Shown here: in pieces, positions 11,101 to 20,081 of the stretch
Numbering within the stretch: position 1 is the stretch's first letter
How the letters are laid out: each line of letters opens with the position of its first letter
Assembly: GCA_001314865.1 (NCBI GenBank)
Contig: LJZR01000016.1
Span: 62,001-126,000, forward strand
DNA length: 64,000 nucleotides
Direction: 5' to 3'
Source: Phormidesmis priestleyi Ana
GTDB taxonomy: Bacteria > Cyanobacteriota > Cyanobacteriia > Phormidesmidales > Phormidesmidaceae
Translations under genes and position numbers: made by a program
Notes under the pieces: model-generated
What the model was told of the DNA's origin: nothing
Database searches by the model: none
The model's input: only the letters and a program-made list of their open reading frames with translations

Positions 11101-11230
11101 GAACATCGATATTAGGGTTAGCATCCACACCGAGTTGGCCAAAGGCGACTAGGCCTGCGACGGTGAGCACTAAAAAAAGAACAAGGGTGGGGACTGGGCG
11201 TTTGATTGACCAGGCAGAGATGTTGAACAT
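8144..11230 (-). CDS. RND efflux pump permease (HAE1/AcrB family)
   Basis: Full-length inner-membrane proton-driven efflux transporter of 1028 residues, with the expected 12 transmembrane helices and two large periplasmic loops. The proton-relay Asp pair is visible in TM4 ([14 protein letters not shown], about residues 395-410), and the conserved Lys in TM10 ([16 protein letters not shown]). The N-terminus [17 protein letters not shown] is typical of this family in cyanobacteria. The adaptor gene lies 89 bp upstream on the same strand, so adaptor and pump form an operon; an outer-membrane TolC-like partner is not in the window. Substrate unknown. Confidence 0.95.
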   Translation of the reverse strand: MFNISAWSIKRPVPTLVLFLVLTVAGLVAFGQLGVDANPNIDVPAVLVEVRQTGAGPAELETQVTRKVEDAVAGLGDIDQLTSTVSDGLSTTVISFDLGVDTEQATNDVRDAVTRIRQDLPQDAQEPLVRRLEFSGGPTVIYTVASDQRSVEALSDLVDRTISRRLLSVDGVSQVTRVGGVDREIRVDLQPDQLNALGITATAVNDQIRAFNIDLPGGRSDISGIEQGIRTLGSADTVAALQAFNVVLPAGDTVPLTSLGTVKDDFAEIRTSAYSNDTPVVGFEVYRSKGSVVVGVEDGVKAAIADLENTLDEDISFQLVFTQATDIRDSYQASIDALILGCILAVVVVGLFLRNWRTTLITATALPLSIIPTFLVLQALNYTLNSMSLLALTLAVGNLVDDAIVEIENVERHIQMGKPPLQAALDSTAEVGLAVVTTTATIVAVFLPVAFMGGIPGQFFQPFGVTVAVATMFSTLVARLVTPMMAAYLLQPQVEGQTDNMVIAADGMRVPRLLLPYHKLLNSALRHRLLTIILALSFFIGSCMLAQFIPTALFDAGNTDLTTVQVELPPGSTLAKTDQVSKLVSDRLLAHPATDRVFRTQEPGESTAYVQLKPKDERVNRLTFEQSMREEFKTIPGTRINFVSQGAGGGGKGLEIVLTGENPELLGEAAQTLTQQMRAVPGLVEVSSTAALVQPEILIRPDPIRAADLGVSVSSIARTASLATLGDAESNLADFNAGDRQIPIRVRLSPESTQDITTLENLQVPSQNGDMVPLIAVADIEFGSGPAQIDRFNRSRQVTVGANLQGIELGEAIAAVDELPAMQNLPDGIRQQPTGDADIQREIFSRFGLALGTAIMMIYAVLVLLYNDFLYPFAVMVAIPLCVGGALMGLLIAQKPMGLFALIGIVLLVGLVTKNSILLVDYALIALQEGKSRRQAVIEAGIIRLRPILMTSLSTVAGMVPIALAIGAGGETRSPMAIAVIGGFSTSTLLTLVVVPVFFTYISGARSRTARVLSRATGIGRATSARSL

Positions 11231-11319
11231 TGGGCCAGCAGGAGAGTGGGGGAATTTAGAGAAACCAGGAATTGGGAAAAGAGTAATTGGGGAAACAGGA
11301 AATTTTAGAGAAGAGGAAA

Positions 11320-12735
11320 TTAGGGAAGAACAGGATCTACCAAGTCGCCATCTTGGAGGTAGCTTGCGCCTGCGACCACGACAGGGACGTTGGCCTGAAT
11401 ACCGGAGCTGATTTCAATTTTGGCCGGGGTGCTGCCGTTCGCCGGAGTGCGGTTACCGATTGTCACGGGGTTGGCTTTCACGGTTCTATCGGCGTTGAGG
11501 GTATAGACCACAAAGCCGCCGCTCGCTTGGGGGACTACTGCCTCGGCGGGGACGACAACGCCCTGGCGAGAGCCCGTAGTAATGGCGGCCTGCAAAAACA
11601 TGCCGGGGCGAAGTTTATCGCTGCTGGGCAGGCTGACTTTTACGGTGGCCTTTCGGCTTTGGGCTTCAAGCGTTGGATCAATACTTTGAACTTGCCCCTG
11701 GAGCTGAAGGTTAGGATCGGCGCTGGCGGTAATTTGTACGGCAGATCCAACGTTGATTTTAGCGAGCTGAGATTGGGCGAGCTCAACGGCGAGTTCTAAC
11801 TGATCACCGCTGATGAGTTTGAACAAAGGCGTGCCGGTGGTGGCGGTGTCGCCGACGGTGGCCGTTTTTTCAGCGATGATGCCGCTGGCGGGTGCCAGCA
11901 CCTGAGTTTGATCGAGCTGAGTGTAAAGCTGAGCAACTTCAGCCTGACGGCTGCGGACGTTGGCTTTAGCACTGTTGATTGCAGCAACGGCTGAACCAAT
12001 AGATTCGCGGCTGGTCGTAAGCTCAGTGCGTAGGGTTGCCAGTTCTTCTTGGCTAACGGCACCTTGGGCCTGTAAGGATGCGTAGCGGTCAAATTTTTCT
12101 TGGGCTTCGGCGGCAGTCGCTTGAGCCTGGGCGGCTCTGGCTTCTTCTTGGGCGACATCGGCTTGAGCGGCTATCACCTGGGCTTCGGCTTGTTCAATTT
12201 GGGCGCGAAGAATGCTGTCATCTAGGGTGGCGAGTACCTGGCCAGCGGTTACGCGATCGCCCGCTCGCACGGTCACCGCCTGAATTTGGAGTCCGCTGGC
12301 TCTGGGCGAAACTGATAGCAAATCAAAGGCTGCCACCGTCCCGCTGGCCGAAATAGTTTCTTTAACCGGGGCGCTTTGGGCTCGTACGGTCGTGACGCTG
12401 CCGCTAGAGACGGGTGTTTCAGCTGCGGTTGGCGTGACCTCAGGAGTGGCCGCTGGCTGGTTAAGTCGCGTGCTAGCAAAGGCAATGCCTAGTCCAAGCG
12501 CCAAGCCTAGCAACAGTCCCTGGGGACCGCTTAGCCATCCTAGCCTGTCCCTTTTATTTTGTTGATCATTCGCCTTTTGCGGGCTAAAGTCAGCATCGTC
12601 ATAATTTTTGCGCTCAGTCGGCAGATCGTAAGCGGCAGTGTTTAGCGGCAGTTTTCGTTCGGCGTTTTCGCCTGCTTGTCCGCCCAGTTGTCCGCCTATT
12701 TTAAGGTTGTCGTCTTGAAAATTTTGGTAGGTCAC
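11320..12735 (-). CDS. RND efflux periplasmic adaptor (HlyD/MFP family)
   Basis: Membrane-fusion protein of 471 residues. An N-terminal cytoplasmic stretch of about 70 residues precedes one transmembrane anchor (GLLLGLALGLGIAFA, about 72-90). Then follow the lipoyl half-motifs (VRAGDRVTAGQVLATLDD; APASGIIAEKTATVGDTA), a long alpha-helical hairpin rich in Ala, Gln and Glu, and beta-barrel and membrane-proximal domains. It links an RND pump to an outer-membrane channel. The RND gene follows directly downstream, which supports the role. The first Met gives an unusually long N-terminal extension; a later start is possible. Confidence 0.93.
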   Translation of the reverse strand: MTYQNFQDDNLKIGGQLGGQAGENAERKLPLNTAAYDLPTERKNYDDADFSPQKANDQQNKRDRLGWLSGPQGLLLGLALGLGIAFASTRLNQPAATPEVTPTAAETPVSSGSVTTVRAQSAPVKETISASGTVAAFDLLSVSPRASGLQIQAVTVRAGDRVTAGQVLATLDDSILRAQIEQAEAQVIAAQADVAQEEARAAQAQATAAEAQEKFDRYASLQAQGAVSQEELATLRTELTTSRESIGSAVAAINSAKANVRSRQAEVAQLYTQLDQTQVLAPASGIIAEKTATVGDTATTGTPLFKLISGDQLELAVELAQSQLAKINVGSAVQITASADPNLQLQGQVQSIDPTLEAQSRKATVKVSLPSSDKLRPGMFLQAAITTGSRQGVVVPAEAVVPQASGGFVVYTLNADRTVKANPVTIGNRTPANGSTPAKIEISSGIQANVPVVVAGASYLQDGDLVDPVLP

Positions 12736-13145
12736 AGGTGGTTAGTTGCAAGTATCGGGATGACAGGCTCTGCCGAGGCTTAACGCTACCTATAATGAGC
12801 AGAGGTTGAAATTGCGTTTACAAAAGTTAAACATTCCCATTATCGCGCATTCCTAATAACTTTGATGGGTAATTGGGTCACTGCCAAAACAGTCATAGCT
12901 CTGATGGCTATATAGCAGGACTGTATTTAACTGAAGGTTCTGTGGCGCGGCTCGCGAGTTGGCAGGTCAATTGGCAGGTCAGTTCGCAGGTAGTCACTAA
13001 AGGGCCAAAGCGCTAAATTGCTGCTAATGTAATGTCCAAACAGTTGAGTAGTTCAGATGAGTAGTCCAGATTTTACTGGCCTAGCTGTTGTCTTTACTTT
13101 TTAGTCGTATTTAGCCGTTCTTAGGCCTTCTTAGCAGTAGTGCAA
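12736..13145. other. Divergent spacer, no gene seen
   Basis: Separates the divergent adaptor and ABC permease genes and should hold both promoters. It contains GGCAGGTCAATTGGCAGGTCAG-type direct repeats near 12960-12985. No open frame or RNA gene is recognisable. Confidence 0.45.
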
Positions 13146-14399
13146 ATGGAAACTCGATCCTGGTGGCAAAAGCTTAAAACCAACTCGCTGGCCCGTTTTG
13201 CGGTCGTTGTGCTGATTATTTTTTATATGGCCGCCATCTTTGCCGATTTTGTTGCGCCCTATGGCCCGACTGATTCGCAGCCGAGTGGATCACTGCTGCC
13301 GCCTACTCAAATTTATTGGCGCGCGGTGGAAACGGGTGAGTTTATTGGCCCTCATGTATATCCTACGATTCGAGGCCCGATTAATGTCAATACGGGCGCT
13401 CAGCTCATAGAAGCAGACTATAGCCGCCCTGCACCGCTGAGACTATTTATGCAGGGCGATGAATATCGTTTGTTTGCCTTCACGCTGCCGGTGATTCAGC
13501 GCTGGACTTTGGACGGTGAGATTGAGATTAAAAAGTATGAGATTTTCAAAGGGATTCCTGGCAACCTGCATTTATATGGTGTGGCTGATGTCACGCCTGA
13601 TTCTTCTGGGGTTGAGAGTCGGGTTGAGAGTCGGGTTGAGAGTGGCGCTGTAGAAGATCCATCGCTGTCTGAAGCGGTGGCGATCGCACCTGCTTATATC
13701 AATATTTTTGGCACAGACAATGCGGCTCGTGATGTATTTAGCCGGTTGGTGCATGGCGGCAGAATTAGCTTGAGCATTGGGCTCATTGGGATTGCTATTT
13801 CCTTTCCACTGGGTTTATTAGTGGGCGGCATTTCGGGCTACTTTGGGGGCGCGATAGATGCCGTGCTCATGCGCTTAGTCGAAGTGATTATGACGATTCC
13901 TTCGATTTATTTGCTCGTGGCGCTCGGTGTTTTGTTGCCTGCTGAGCTAGAGAGTTCTGAGCGTTTTTTGATGATCGTTTTGATCGTTTCTTTTGTGGGC
14001 TGGGCTGGCTTAGCGCGGGTGATTCGAGGCGAAGTGCTCTCGATTAAAGAACGCACGTTTGTACAGGCCTCTCAGTCGATGGGGGCGCGATCGCTCCACA
14101 TCATTACCCGCCATATTTTGCCGCAAACAGCCACCTACGTGATTATCACCGCCACGCTTGCCGTTCCGGGCTACATCATTTCTGAGGCTGTTTTAAGCCT
14201 CATTGGCCTCGGTATTCAAGAGCCCGACCCCTCTTGGGGCAACATGCTATCGGCAGGCACCAACGCTTCTGTTTTAATTCTGTATCCCTGGCTGGTATGG
14301 CCGCCTGCTGTACTCATTATTATTACCGTGCTGTCGTTTAATCTGCTTGGCGACGGCCTCAGAGATGCATTAGATCCCCGCAGTCTGGAAGGGCGCTAG
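13146..14399 (+). CDS. ABC transporter permease, OppC/DppC type
   Basis: Inner-membrane permease of about 417 residues for peptide/nickel-type ABC importers. TM1 (about 18-38) is followed by an unusually long extracytoplasmic region (about 40-190). Then comes the usual permease core with TM helices and the EAA loop (IRGEVLSIKERTFVQASQSMGAR, split here across about residues 300-320), ending LGDGLRDALDPR as in OppC proteins. The segment GTDNAARDVFSRLVHGGR before the core is also typical. The extra loop contains VESRVESRVES, encoded by a 12-bp tandem repeat. No binding protein, second permease or ATPase gene is adjacent, so partners must be elsewhere. A GTG at 13140 is an alternative start. Confidence 0.88.
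   Translation: METRSWWQKLKTNSLARFAVVVLIIFYMAAIFADFVAPYGPTDSQPSGSLLPPTQIYWRAVETGEFIGPHVYPTIRGPINVNTGAQLIEADYSRPAPLRLFMQGDEYRLFAFTLPVIQRWTLDGEIEIKKYEIFKGIPGNLHLYGVADVTPDSSGVESRVESRVESGAVEDPSLSEAVAIAPAYINIFGTDNAARDVFSRLVHGGRISLSIGLIGIAISFPLGLLVGGISGYFGGAIDAVLMRLVEVIMTIPSIYLLVALGVLLPAELESSERFLMIVLIVSFVGWAGLARVIRGEVLSIKERTFVQASQSMGARSLHIITRHILPQTATYVIITATLAVPGYIISEAVLSLIGLGIQEPDPSWGNMLSAGTNASVLILYPWLVWPPAVLIIITVLSFNLLGDGLRDALDPRSLEGR
13609..13645. repeat. 12-bp tandem repeat inside permease gene
   Basis: Three copies of GGTTGAGAGTCG encode the (V)ESR repeats in the extracytoplasmic loop of the permease; the unit length keeps the frame. Confidence 0.85.
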
Positions 14400-14414
14400 G
14401 ACATGAGTGATCGT

Positions 14415-14462
14415 TACCACCCTAGCGACCATCATAGCGACCACCATAGCGACCACCATCTC
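14415..14462. repeat. 12-bp tandem repeat after permease gene
   Basis: About four imperfect copies of AGCGACCACCAT lie between the convergent permease and PEP-CTERM genes. Confidence 0.8.
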
Positions 14463-14481
14463 AACGATTAAAAATTCAGTG

Positions 14482-15267
14482 CTAAGAGTTTTTTTGCCAT
14501 TTCAATTTAAATGCTGCAACAGCGACCACACCTAGGGCTGCAATCATGCCGGGCTCTGGAATATCTTGAGAGGTGGGTGGGTGGCTCGCTAAAGCGATGG
14601 TCTCTTTTGAGCTAGCGTCATACCAGCCTTGGGCCTTGTAGCTAAATTGGCTAAGCTCTTCGCTTTCCAAGTAGCTAGCTTGTAGACCATCTAAGCCATG
14701 AAACCAAATCCCAATTTTGTCGGTAAACTGGGTTCCTTTCCAGTCAGCGCCAAAATCTGTACGGCTGTTGATGGCGCTCATATCAAAGCTAAAGTCTAGA
14801 GTGCGCTGTTCTCCATCGGCAGTGGTGGTGCTGGTAAGCGGTGCTGAACCCAGAAAGGTGGTGCTGCCCCAGCTGTGGCTGCGATGGGTGTTGCTGTAGT
14901 CGTAGGCGGAGACTTTACCATTGTTGCCATCTAAGTAAAAGATGACGTATTCCTGAGAAAAGGGTCTAGGGTCTGGCCCATCGCTGATCACTAACCAGCC
15001 GCCATCTGCCAGACGGTTGTTGCGGGCATTGCGGGCCAGTGTAGAAGACCAAGAAAAGAGATTGCTGTTGGTGTTAAAGTCAGCTGAAATAACGCGGTAT
15101 TCGCCAACGGTTGGGTTGCCCCCGACATCAGTTCCCTTAAAGTTGAAGGTTGTTGCAGCAGCAGGTGCGATTGCCCATAAGGCTGTGAGCACTGCCAATG
15201 GCATTGAGAAGAGTAATCGCGCTTTTAATGCAAATGTGGGGCGATTGCTGAGAGCATTGGTAATCAT
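14482..15267 (-). CDS. PEP-CTERM sorting-domain protein
   Basis: Exported protein of about 261 residues. A signal peptide (hydrophobic run ending APAAA near residue 40) is followed by a beta-rich Ser/Thr/Asn-rich domain, and a C-terminal PEP-CTERM tripartite tail: IPEPG, a hydrophobic helix (MIAALGVVAVAAF), then the basic KLKWQKNS. Such proteins are sorted by exosortase and often linked to exopolysaccharide. I chose the ATG at 15267 because AAGGG precedes it at a good distance; frames extending to 15312 lack this. The body is not a family I can name, and no exosortase gene is in the window. Confidence 0.85.
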   Translation of the reverse strand: MITNALSNRPTFALKARLLFSMPLAVLTALWAIAPAAATTFNFKGTDVGGNPTVGEYRVISADFNTNSNLFSWSSTLARNARNNRLADGGWLVISDGPDPRPFSQEYVIFYLDGNNGKVSAYDYSNTHRSHSWGSTTFLGSAPLTSTTTADGEQRTLDFSFDMSAINSRTDFGADWKGTQFTDKIGIWFHGLDGLQASYLESEELSQFSYKAQGWYDASSKETIALASHPPTSQDIPEPGMIAALGVVAVAAFKLKWQKNS

Positions 15268-15437
15268 GGTAGACCCTTGAAAAGTGACGAAACGAGTGAC
15301 AACTCGGAGCATCGCCGTATATTAGGACGCCATTAGCCGCTGATATGTGATTCCGAGCACTGGGTGATTTCACTCAGGGTATCTAGTTAAAACGTCTTTA
15401 TCTAATCACCTGTTCACCTGTTTTTATCTACCTGTTT

Positions 15438-16769
15438 TTATCTACCAAATGTTAAATTTTCTAGACTTTGACCCGGTGGCAGATCAATAAAGACGCGATC
15501 GCCCGCTTCCAATCCCTCAATAATTTGAATTTGCTCACCCACCTGAGATCCTAAAACCACTGGTTCAAACTGGGCTTGACCGTTCTCTCCAGGAACCAGC
15601 ACGCCCGACTCCCCGCTCTGAGTGATGATAGAAACCGTCGGAACAACCAGCGCATTTTCCAGGCGATCGCCAATAAAAGAAACCGTCGTCGTCATATTTG
15701 ATCGCAGCTGATCGGTCCCGCTCAGCAGCTGTACTCTCACCTGAAAAACGGTCACGTTTTGCCGCTCAATCGCCTCCGGTGCAATCAGCCGTACCCTGCC
15801 TTCAAACGTCTGATTCGGGAACGCATCGGCCTGTATCTCTACCGTCTGCCCCACTTGAATGCGACTGATGTCTGCTTCAGGGACTTCGGCAATTACCTCT
15901 AGTCCACTGGCGATCGCCACAATCGCAGTAGAAGTTGCTGATGTCACATCTGAAGCGGTTGCAGTAGGCGTTACAAACGCACCTTCTTCAGCGAAACGTT
16001 GGGTGACAATGCCGTCAAAGGGGGCGCGAATTTCGGTATCGGCGAGCTGCACTTCTATCGACTGTAGTTGGCCAATGGCGCGATCTAGGCGCGCCTGAGC
16101 TTGGGCAATCGTCTCGGCATTGTTGCCGTCTTGCTGATCAATCAGGCGCTGCTCCGCTTCGTTAACACCCGCAATTGCCTGATTAACTCCCGAGGTGGCG
16201 CTGCGATTTTCATTGATCGCCCGGTCTAAGTCGCTGCGTGAAATCGCACCCTGATTGTACAGGCGCTGATTGCGACTCAAATCATCGGCGGCAAGCGTTT
16301 GGCGAGCGCGGGCATCGGTGAGCTGAGCGGCGGCGGCGGCCACAGCAGCTTCGGCCTGTCGGATATCGGTACTAGAGGCTCCGTTGAGTGTGTCGTCTAA
16401 CTGAGCTTGGGCTTCAGCAACGCTCGCTCGGTTTTGCGCGAGCTGAGCATCGATCTGGGTGCTGTCCATACGGGCAATCAGCTGACCTTGAGTAACGCGA
16501 TCGCCTTGCTCTACCAATAGCGACTCTAGGGTGCCTGAGGTCTTAGGGCTAAGGTTTACCGTCCGTAACGGTTCTACGCTACCGCTAGCAGTGATCCGCA
16601 CGGTTAGCTCGTCAGCAGTGACGGGTACCGTGAGTTCATTAATGTCGTATTGTGGGCCGCGGCGAGACAGGGAAAAGGCAATCCCAACAGCTGCCACAAT
16701 GCCGAGAAATCCCAACGCCAGAAACCAGGGCAGCGGCCGCTTAAAACGACCAGAAAAGGGCAAACGCAT
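15438..16769 (-). CDS. Efflux periplasmic adaptor (HlyD/MFP family), no pump partner adjacent
   Basis: Membrane-fusion protein of about 443 residues: an N-terminal anchor (FLALGFLGIVAAVGIAFSL, about 15-33), lipoyl half-motifs (VEQGDRVTQGQLIARMD; IRAPFDGIVTQRFAEEGAFV), a long coiled-coil hairpin between them, and beta-barrel domains ending in GLEAGDRVFIDLPPG. This organisation suits an RND or MacAB-type efflux complex. No RND or ABC gene is beside it. It is divergent from the NRPS gene, so export of the NRPS product is a reasonable but untested idea. ATG at 16769 is preferred; an in-frame GTG at 16799 is possible. Confidence 0.88.
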   Translation of the reverse strand: MRLPFSGRFKRPLPWFLALGFLGIVAAVGIAFSLSRRGPQYDINELTVPVTADELTVRITASGSVEPLRTVNLSPKTSGTLESLLVEQGDRVTQGQLIARMDSTQIDAQLAQNRASVAEAQAQLDDTLNGASSTDIRQAEAAVAAAAAQLTDARARQTLAADDLSRNQRLYNQGAISRSDLDRAINENRSATSGVNQAIAGVNEAEQRLIDQQDGNNAETIAQAQARLDRAIGQLQSIEVQLADTEIRAPFDGIVTQRFAEEGAFVTPTATASDVTSATSTAIVAIASGLEVIAEVPEADISRIQVGQTVEIQADAFPNQTFEGRVRLIAPEAIERQNVTVFQVRVQLLSGTDQLRSNMTTTVSFIGDRLENALVVPTVSIITQSGESGVLVPGENGQAQFEPVVLGSQVGEQIQIIEGLEAGDRVFIDLPPGQSLENLTFGR

Positions 16770-17150
16770 AAAAACCAGTGCATGGAAGGAGATGCACACA
16801 TTAAGAAAAACAAGCTCTGAAATAGACCAAAGCCTCTCTTCCTACAGCATAGTGATTTTTTAAGCGTAATGATTTTCCTAAGAGGGTAGGCTGCGCGATC
16901 GCTAGAACTTTTTCAGAACTTTTTTGAGGAGCAATCCGCCAACTGGCGGATACCTTTTATGGAACTAGACCGATTGGAGAATAGTCAGATCTTACAATTC
17001 CCAACTTTATTTCCAGATGTAATTACTAGTTTAATCAACTGTTTTTTTTGCTGGCTGTTTTTTGCTGGCTGTTTTTCTCCCAGTGCTCTTTTCCCCAGTG
17101 CTCTATCCTTCTGGCAAACTTCTCGCTAAGTCTTGCTATATCTAATCACT
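16770..17150. other. Divergent adaptor/NRPS promoter region
   Basis: Holds the promoters of the efflux adaptor (minus) and the NRPS (plus). It contains a perfect dyad at 16934-16951 and T-rich repeated words near 17040-17080 (CTGGCTGTTTTT twice). No gene is seen. Confidence 0.55.
16934..16951. promoter_or_regulatory. Perfect palindrome, possible operator
   Basis: ATCCGCCA-AC-TGGCGGAT is a perfect 8-bp inverted repeat with a 2-base centre, placed between the divergent adaptor and NRPS genes. It lacks a following T-run on the plus strand, so an operator for a dimeric regulator fits better than a terminator. No regulator gene is adjacent. Confidence 0.45.
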
Positions 17151-19928
17151 ATGCAGACCGCTACCTCTTCATCGACGACCGTATCGTCATCCGCATCTCG
17201 CTTAACCTCTCCACGAGCAGTCTCTTCTGCTGATGAACTCACATTGCATGGTCTGTTCGAAGCACAGGCGCAGCGAACCCCCCATACTGTCGCGGTTGTA
17301 CATCACAATGGCCACCCACTAACCTACCAACAGCTCAACGAGCAGGCTAATCAGCTGGCTCACTATTTGATCAGTCTGGGTGTTAAGGGCGAGCAACTGA
17401 TTGCCATTAGTCTGGTGCGATCGCCCGATATGCTGGTTGCCTTCCTCGGCGTTCTCAAAGCGGGCGCGGCCTATGTGCCCATCGATCCCGACTATCCCGA
17501 AACCCGGCGACAGTACATTTTGGCCGATGCTCAAGTGAACATTACGCTCACCCAGAGCGATTTGTTAGCAACGCTATCTAGCGATTTAGGCCAAATAATC
17601 TGCTTAGACACAGCGACTTTGCAACTGCAATCGCAGCCTAAGACAAATCCGAATGTGGCGATCGCTCCCGAGCAACTGGCCTATGTTATCTACACCTCCG
17701 GATCTACTGGCAATCCTAAAGGCGTCATGGCCCACCATCGCGGCCTAGTGAACTACAGCCTTGCCCTAGCCGAAGCCATTGACCTGAGCGCCGCTGACCG
17801 GATGCTTCAGTTTTCAACCATGAGCTTTGACTTTATTGTCTCCGAGGTATATCCGACTTTGGCGGTCGGTGGCACGCTGGTACTGCGCTCCGATGAAATG
17901 GTCACTTCTACACAGACGTTTGTTGACTTTATCGCCACGCAAGAAGTCTCGGTGATTCAGTTCACCACCGCCTTTTGGCATGAGCTGGTCAGCGGTATTG
18001 ACCGACTCGGCATTACGCTGCCTGCTTGCCTGCGTCTGGTACTGTTTGGTGGCGAAAAAGCCTCCCTTGCGCTTTGCCAGCAGTGGCTCCAAAAGGTCGG
18101 CGACTATCCCCGCTTGTTCAACGCTTATGGGCCCACTGAAACAACTGTGATTACCACGCTATACGACGTGGTAGGAGAAAATTACGATGCTCAGCACGAT
18201 TTGCCCATTGGCCGCGCTATTCGCAACGCGCAAACCTATGTATTAGATGAGCATTTAAAGCCGGTCAAACCCGGTGAGTCGGGTGAGCTGCATATTGGAG
18301 GGCCAGGGGTCACTCGCGGCTATATGAACTTGCCAGAAAAGACCGCCAGTGTGTTTATTGACAGTCCGTTTGAGCCGGGGCAGCGTCTGTACAAAACGGG
18401 CGACTTGGTCAGGATGGATGAGAGCGGTCTGATTGAGTTTGTCGGACGGGTGGATTTTCAGGTGAAAATCCGAGGCTTTCGGATTGAGCTGGGTGAAATT
18501 GAGAGCTGCCTAGACAGGTATCCACAAGTTCAGCATCGAATTGTGATTGCCAGAGAAGATGTGCCGGGAGATAAGCGGCTGGTGGCCTATGTGGTGCCTA
18601 AGCCGCAGCAGGTGCTGAAACAGGATGATCTAAAGGCGTTTTTGCGATCGCAACTCCCTGCCTTTATGCTGCCATCGGTGATTGTAGAGCTGCCTGAGCT
18701 GCCGAAAAATGCCAACGGCAAGATAGATCGTCAAGCCCTCCCTGCCCCTGATTGGCAAGCCAGTCAGCAAGCCCTCGTACCGCCTCGAACCCCGCTAGAA
18801 GAAAAGCTCGTGGCGCTGTGGCAATCGGTGCTGAATGTAGACGCAATTGGCATTACCGACAACTTCTTTGATATGGGCGGTAATTCGCTGCTGGTGATGC
18901 GCCTCTTTAGCGAGATTGAAGCCCTATTGGGCCAGCGTCTACCGTTGGTTGATATTTTTTCAGCGCCAACGGTTGAACAAATGGCCACCCGATTAGAACA
19001 GATCGAATCTTTGGTGGTTCAACCCAATGCACTGGTAACCCTGCGGTCAGGTACGGTTAATCCGCCCTTGTTTTTGGTTCATGATGTAGATGGCGATACG
19101 ACACTCTATTTAAATGTAGCCAGGCAGTTAAAGGGCGATCGCTCGGTTTATGCGATCGCGCCGCCCAAAGGTCAAAATGGCGTCCTCACCTGTAGCCGTG
19201 TTCCAGAGTTGGCGCAGCACTGCGTCGATCAAATTCGTCAGATACAGCCAAACGGCCCCTATCTGATTGGCGGGCTGTGCGCAGGCGGAGTCATCGCCTT
19301 TGAAACAGCGCGTCAGCTAGAGCAGCGCCAACAACCTGTAAACCTGATTTTAATGGACGCTCCTGCACCAATGGCCCAAAAGCGAGAGGGCCTCATCGCC
19401 AGCGCGCGTGCAGACAGTTTGAGTAGCCTGTGGACTTCACAACAAAGCGTAAAACAAATCGCCTGTAAAGTTTGGCAAAAGGGCACCAACACATTGCGCT
19501 ACGAAATATCTAACGCCTATCAACAACTTGAAACCGGTCTTCGCACTCGATCTTTCCAATGGTTTCAGGACAACGCCTTGCCCTTACCCTCAGTATTGCG
19601 CAGCCTCTCTGTTCGCGATCTGATCCTATTTGCCTACCACCACTATCGCCCCGACGACGCAATGGAATATCAGCTCTCAGGCAAGGTGCTGTTAATTCGG
19701 GCTACCCAAGGCAACGGCACCAAAGCCGACAACGCCTACATCACAGAATACGCCGATCCGCTCTTTGGCTGGAGCCGTTACAGCCAAACCACCATTGAGG
19801 TTAAAGACGTTCCGGGCGGACATTCCACCATGCTCAGCGACACCCATTCGCAAAGTTTTGTGAATGTCCTAGAACCCTTCATCAACTCAGCCCTGTCGTT
19901 AAATGCATCTGAGCCCATCAATCAGTAG
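17151..19928 (+). CDS. Single-module NRPS: adenylation-carrier-thioesterase
   Basis: Enzyme of 925 residues with three domains and no condensation domain. Adenylation (about 30-530): YTSGSTGNPKGV, NAYGPTETT, YKTGDLVRM, the RGFRIELGEIE hinge and the catalytic Lys in NANGKIDRQAL. The Asp that normally binds an alpha-amino group is present in SFDFIV (about D227), so an amino acid is a likelier substrate than a keto acid. Carrier (about 545-620): DMGGNSLLV with the phosphopantetheine Ser near 579. Thioesterase (about 640-920): nucleophile motif GLCAGG, with Cys near 710 in place of the usual Ser, an Asp in LMDAPAP and His near 891 in PGGHS. The start is the ATG at 17151. The cupin-like gene follows on the same strand. 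Product unknown. Confidence 0.93.
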   Translation: MQTATSSSTTVSSSASRLTSPRAVSSADELTLHGLFEAQAQRTPHTVAVVHHNGHPLTYQQLNEQANQLAHYLISLGVKGEQLIAISLVRSPDMLVAFLGVLKAGAAYVPIDPDYPETRRQYILADAQVNITLTQSDLLATLSSDLGQIICLDTATLQLQSQPKTNPNVAIAPEQLAYVIYTSGSTGNPKGVMAHHRGLVNYSLALAEAIDLSAADRMLQFSTMSFDFIVSEVYPTLAVGGTLVLRSDEMVTSTQTFVDFIATQEVSVIQFTTAFWHELVSGIDRLGITLPACLRLVLFGGEKASLALCQQWLQKVGDYPRLFNAYGPTETTVITTLYDVVGENYDAQHDLPIGRAIRNAQTYVLDEHLKPVKPGESGELHIGGPGVTRGYMNLPEKTASVFIDSPFEPGQRLYKTGDLVRMDESGLIEFVGRVDFQVKIRGFRIELGEIESCLDRYPQVQHRIVIAREDVPGDKRLVAYVVPKPQQVLKQDDLKAFLRSQLPAFMLPSVIVELPELPKNANGKIDRQALPAPDWQASQQALVPPRTPLEEKLVALWQSVLNVDAIGITDNFFDMGGNSLLVMRLFSEIEALLGQRLPLVDIFSAPTVEQMATRLEQIESLVVQPNALVTLRSGTVNPPLFLVHDVDGDTTLYLNVARQLKGDRSVYAIAPPKGQNGVLTCSRVPELAQHCVDQIRQIQPNGPYLIGGLCAGGVIAFETARQLEQRQQPVNLILMDAPAPMAQKREGLIASARADSLSSLWTSQQSVKQIACKVWQKGTNTLRYEISNAYQQLETGLRTRSFQWFQDNALPLPSVLRSLSVRDLILFAYHHYRPDDAMEYQLSGKVLLIRATQGNGTKADNAYITEYADPLFGWSRYSQTTIEVKDVPGGHSTMLSDTHSQSFVNVLEPFINSALSLNASEPINQ

Positions 19929-20038
19929 AAGATACCGGATCAATAGATTTTGCATCAATCGGATTACAAATCAATTAGATCACCCATCAATAGATTGCCT
20001 AATCTTCCCATCACGATCCATCCAACCCAAGACAAACT

Positions 20039-20074
20039 GAACACCCAATTGAACACCCAATTGAACACCCGATC
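20039..20074. repeat. 12-bp tandem repeat before cupin-like gene
   Basis: Three copies of GAACACCCAATT (the last one altered) lie just upstream of the preferred start codon at 20082. Confidence 0.85.
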
Positions 20075-20081
20075 AAACACT

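Noticed and set aside
8232-11411. Several plus-strand frames opposite the RND pump gene
   Set aside because: All are antisense to a full-length conserved transporter and share no family features.
11287-12485. Additional frames within the first adaptor gene on both strands
   Set aside because: The adaptor reading frame has clear domains; the others are out-of-frame artefacts of high-GC codons.
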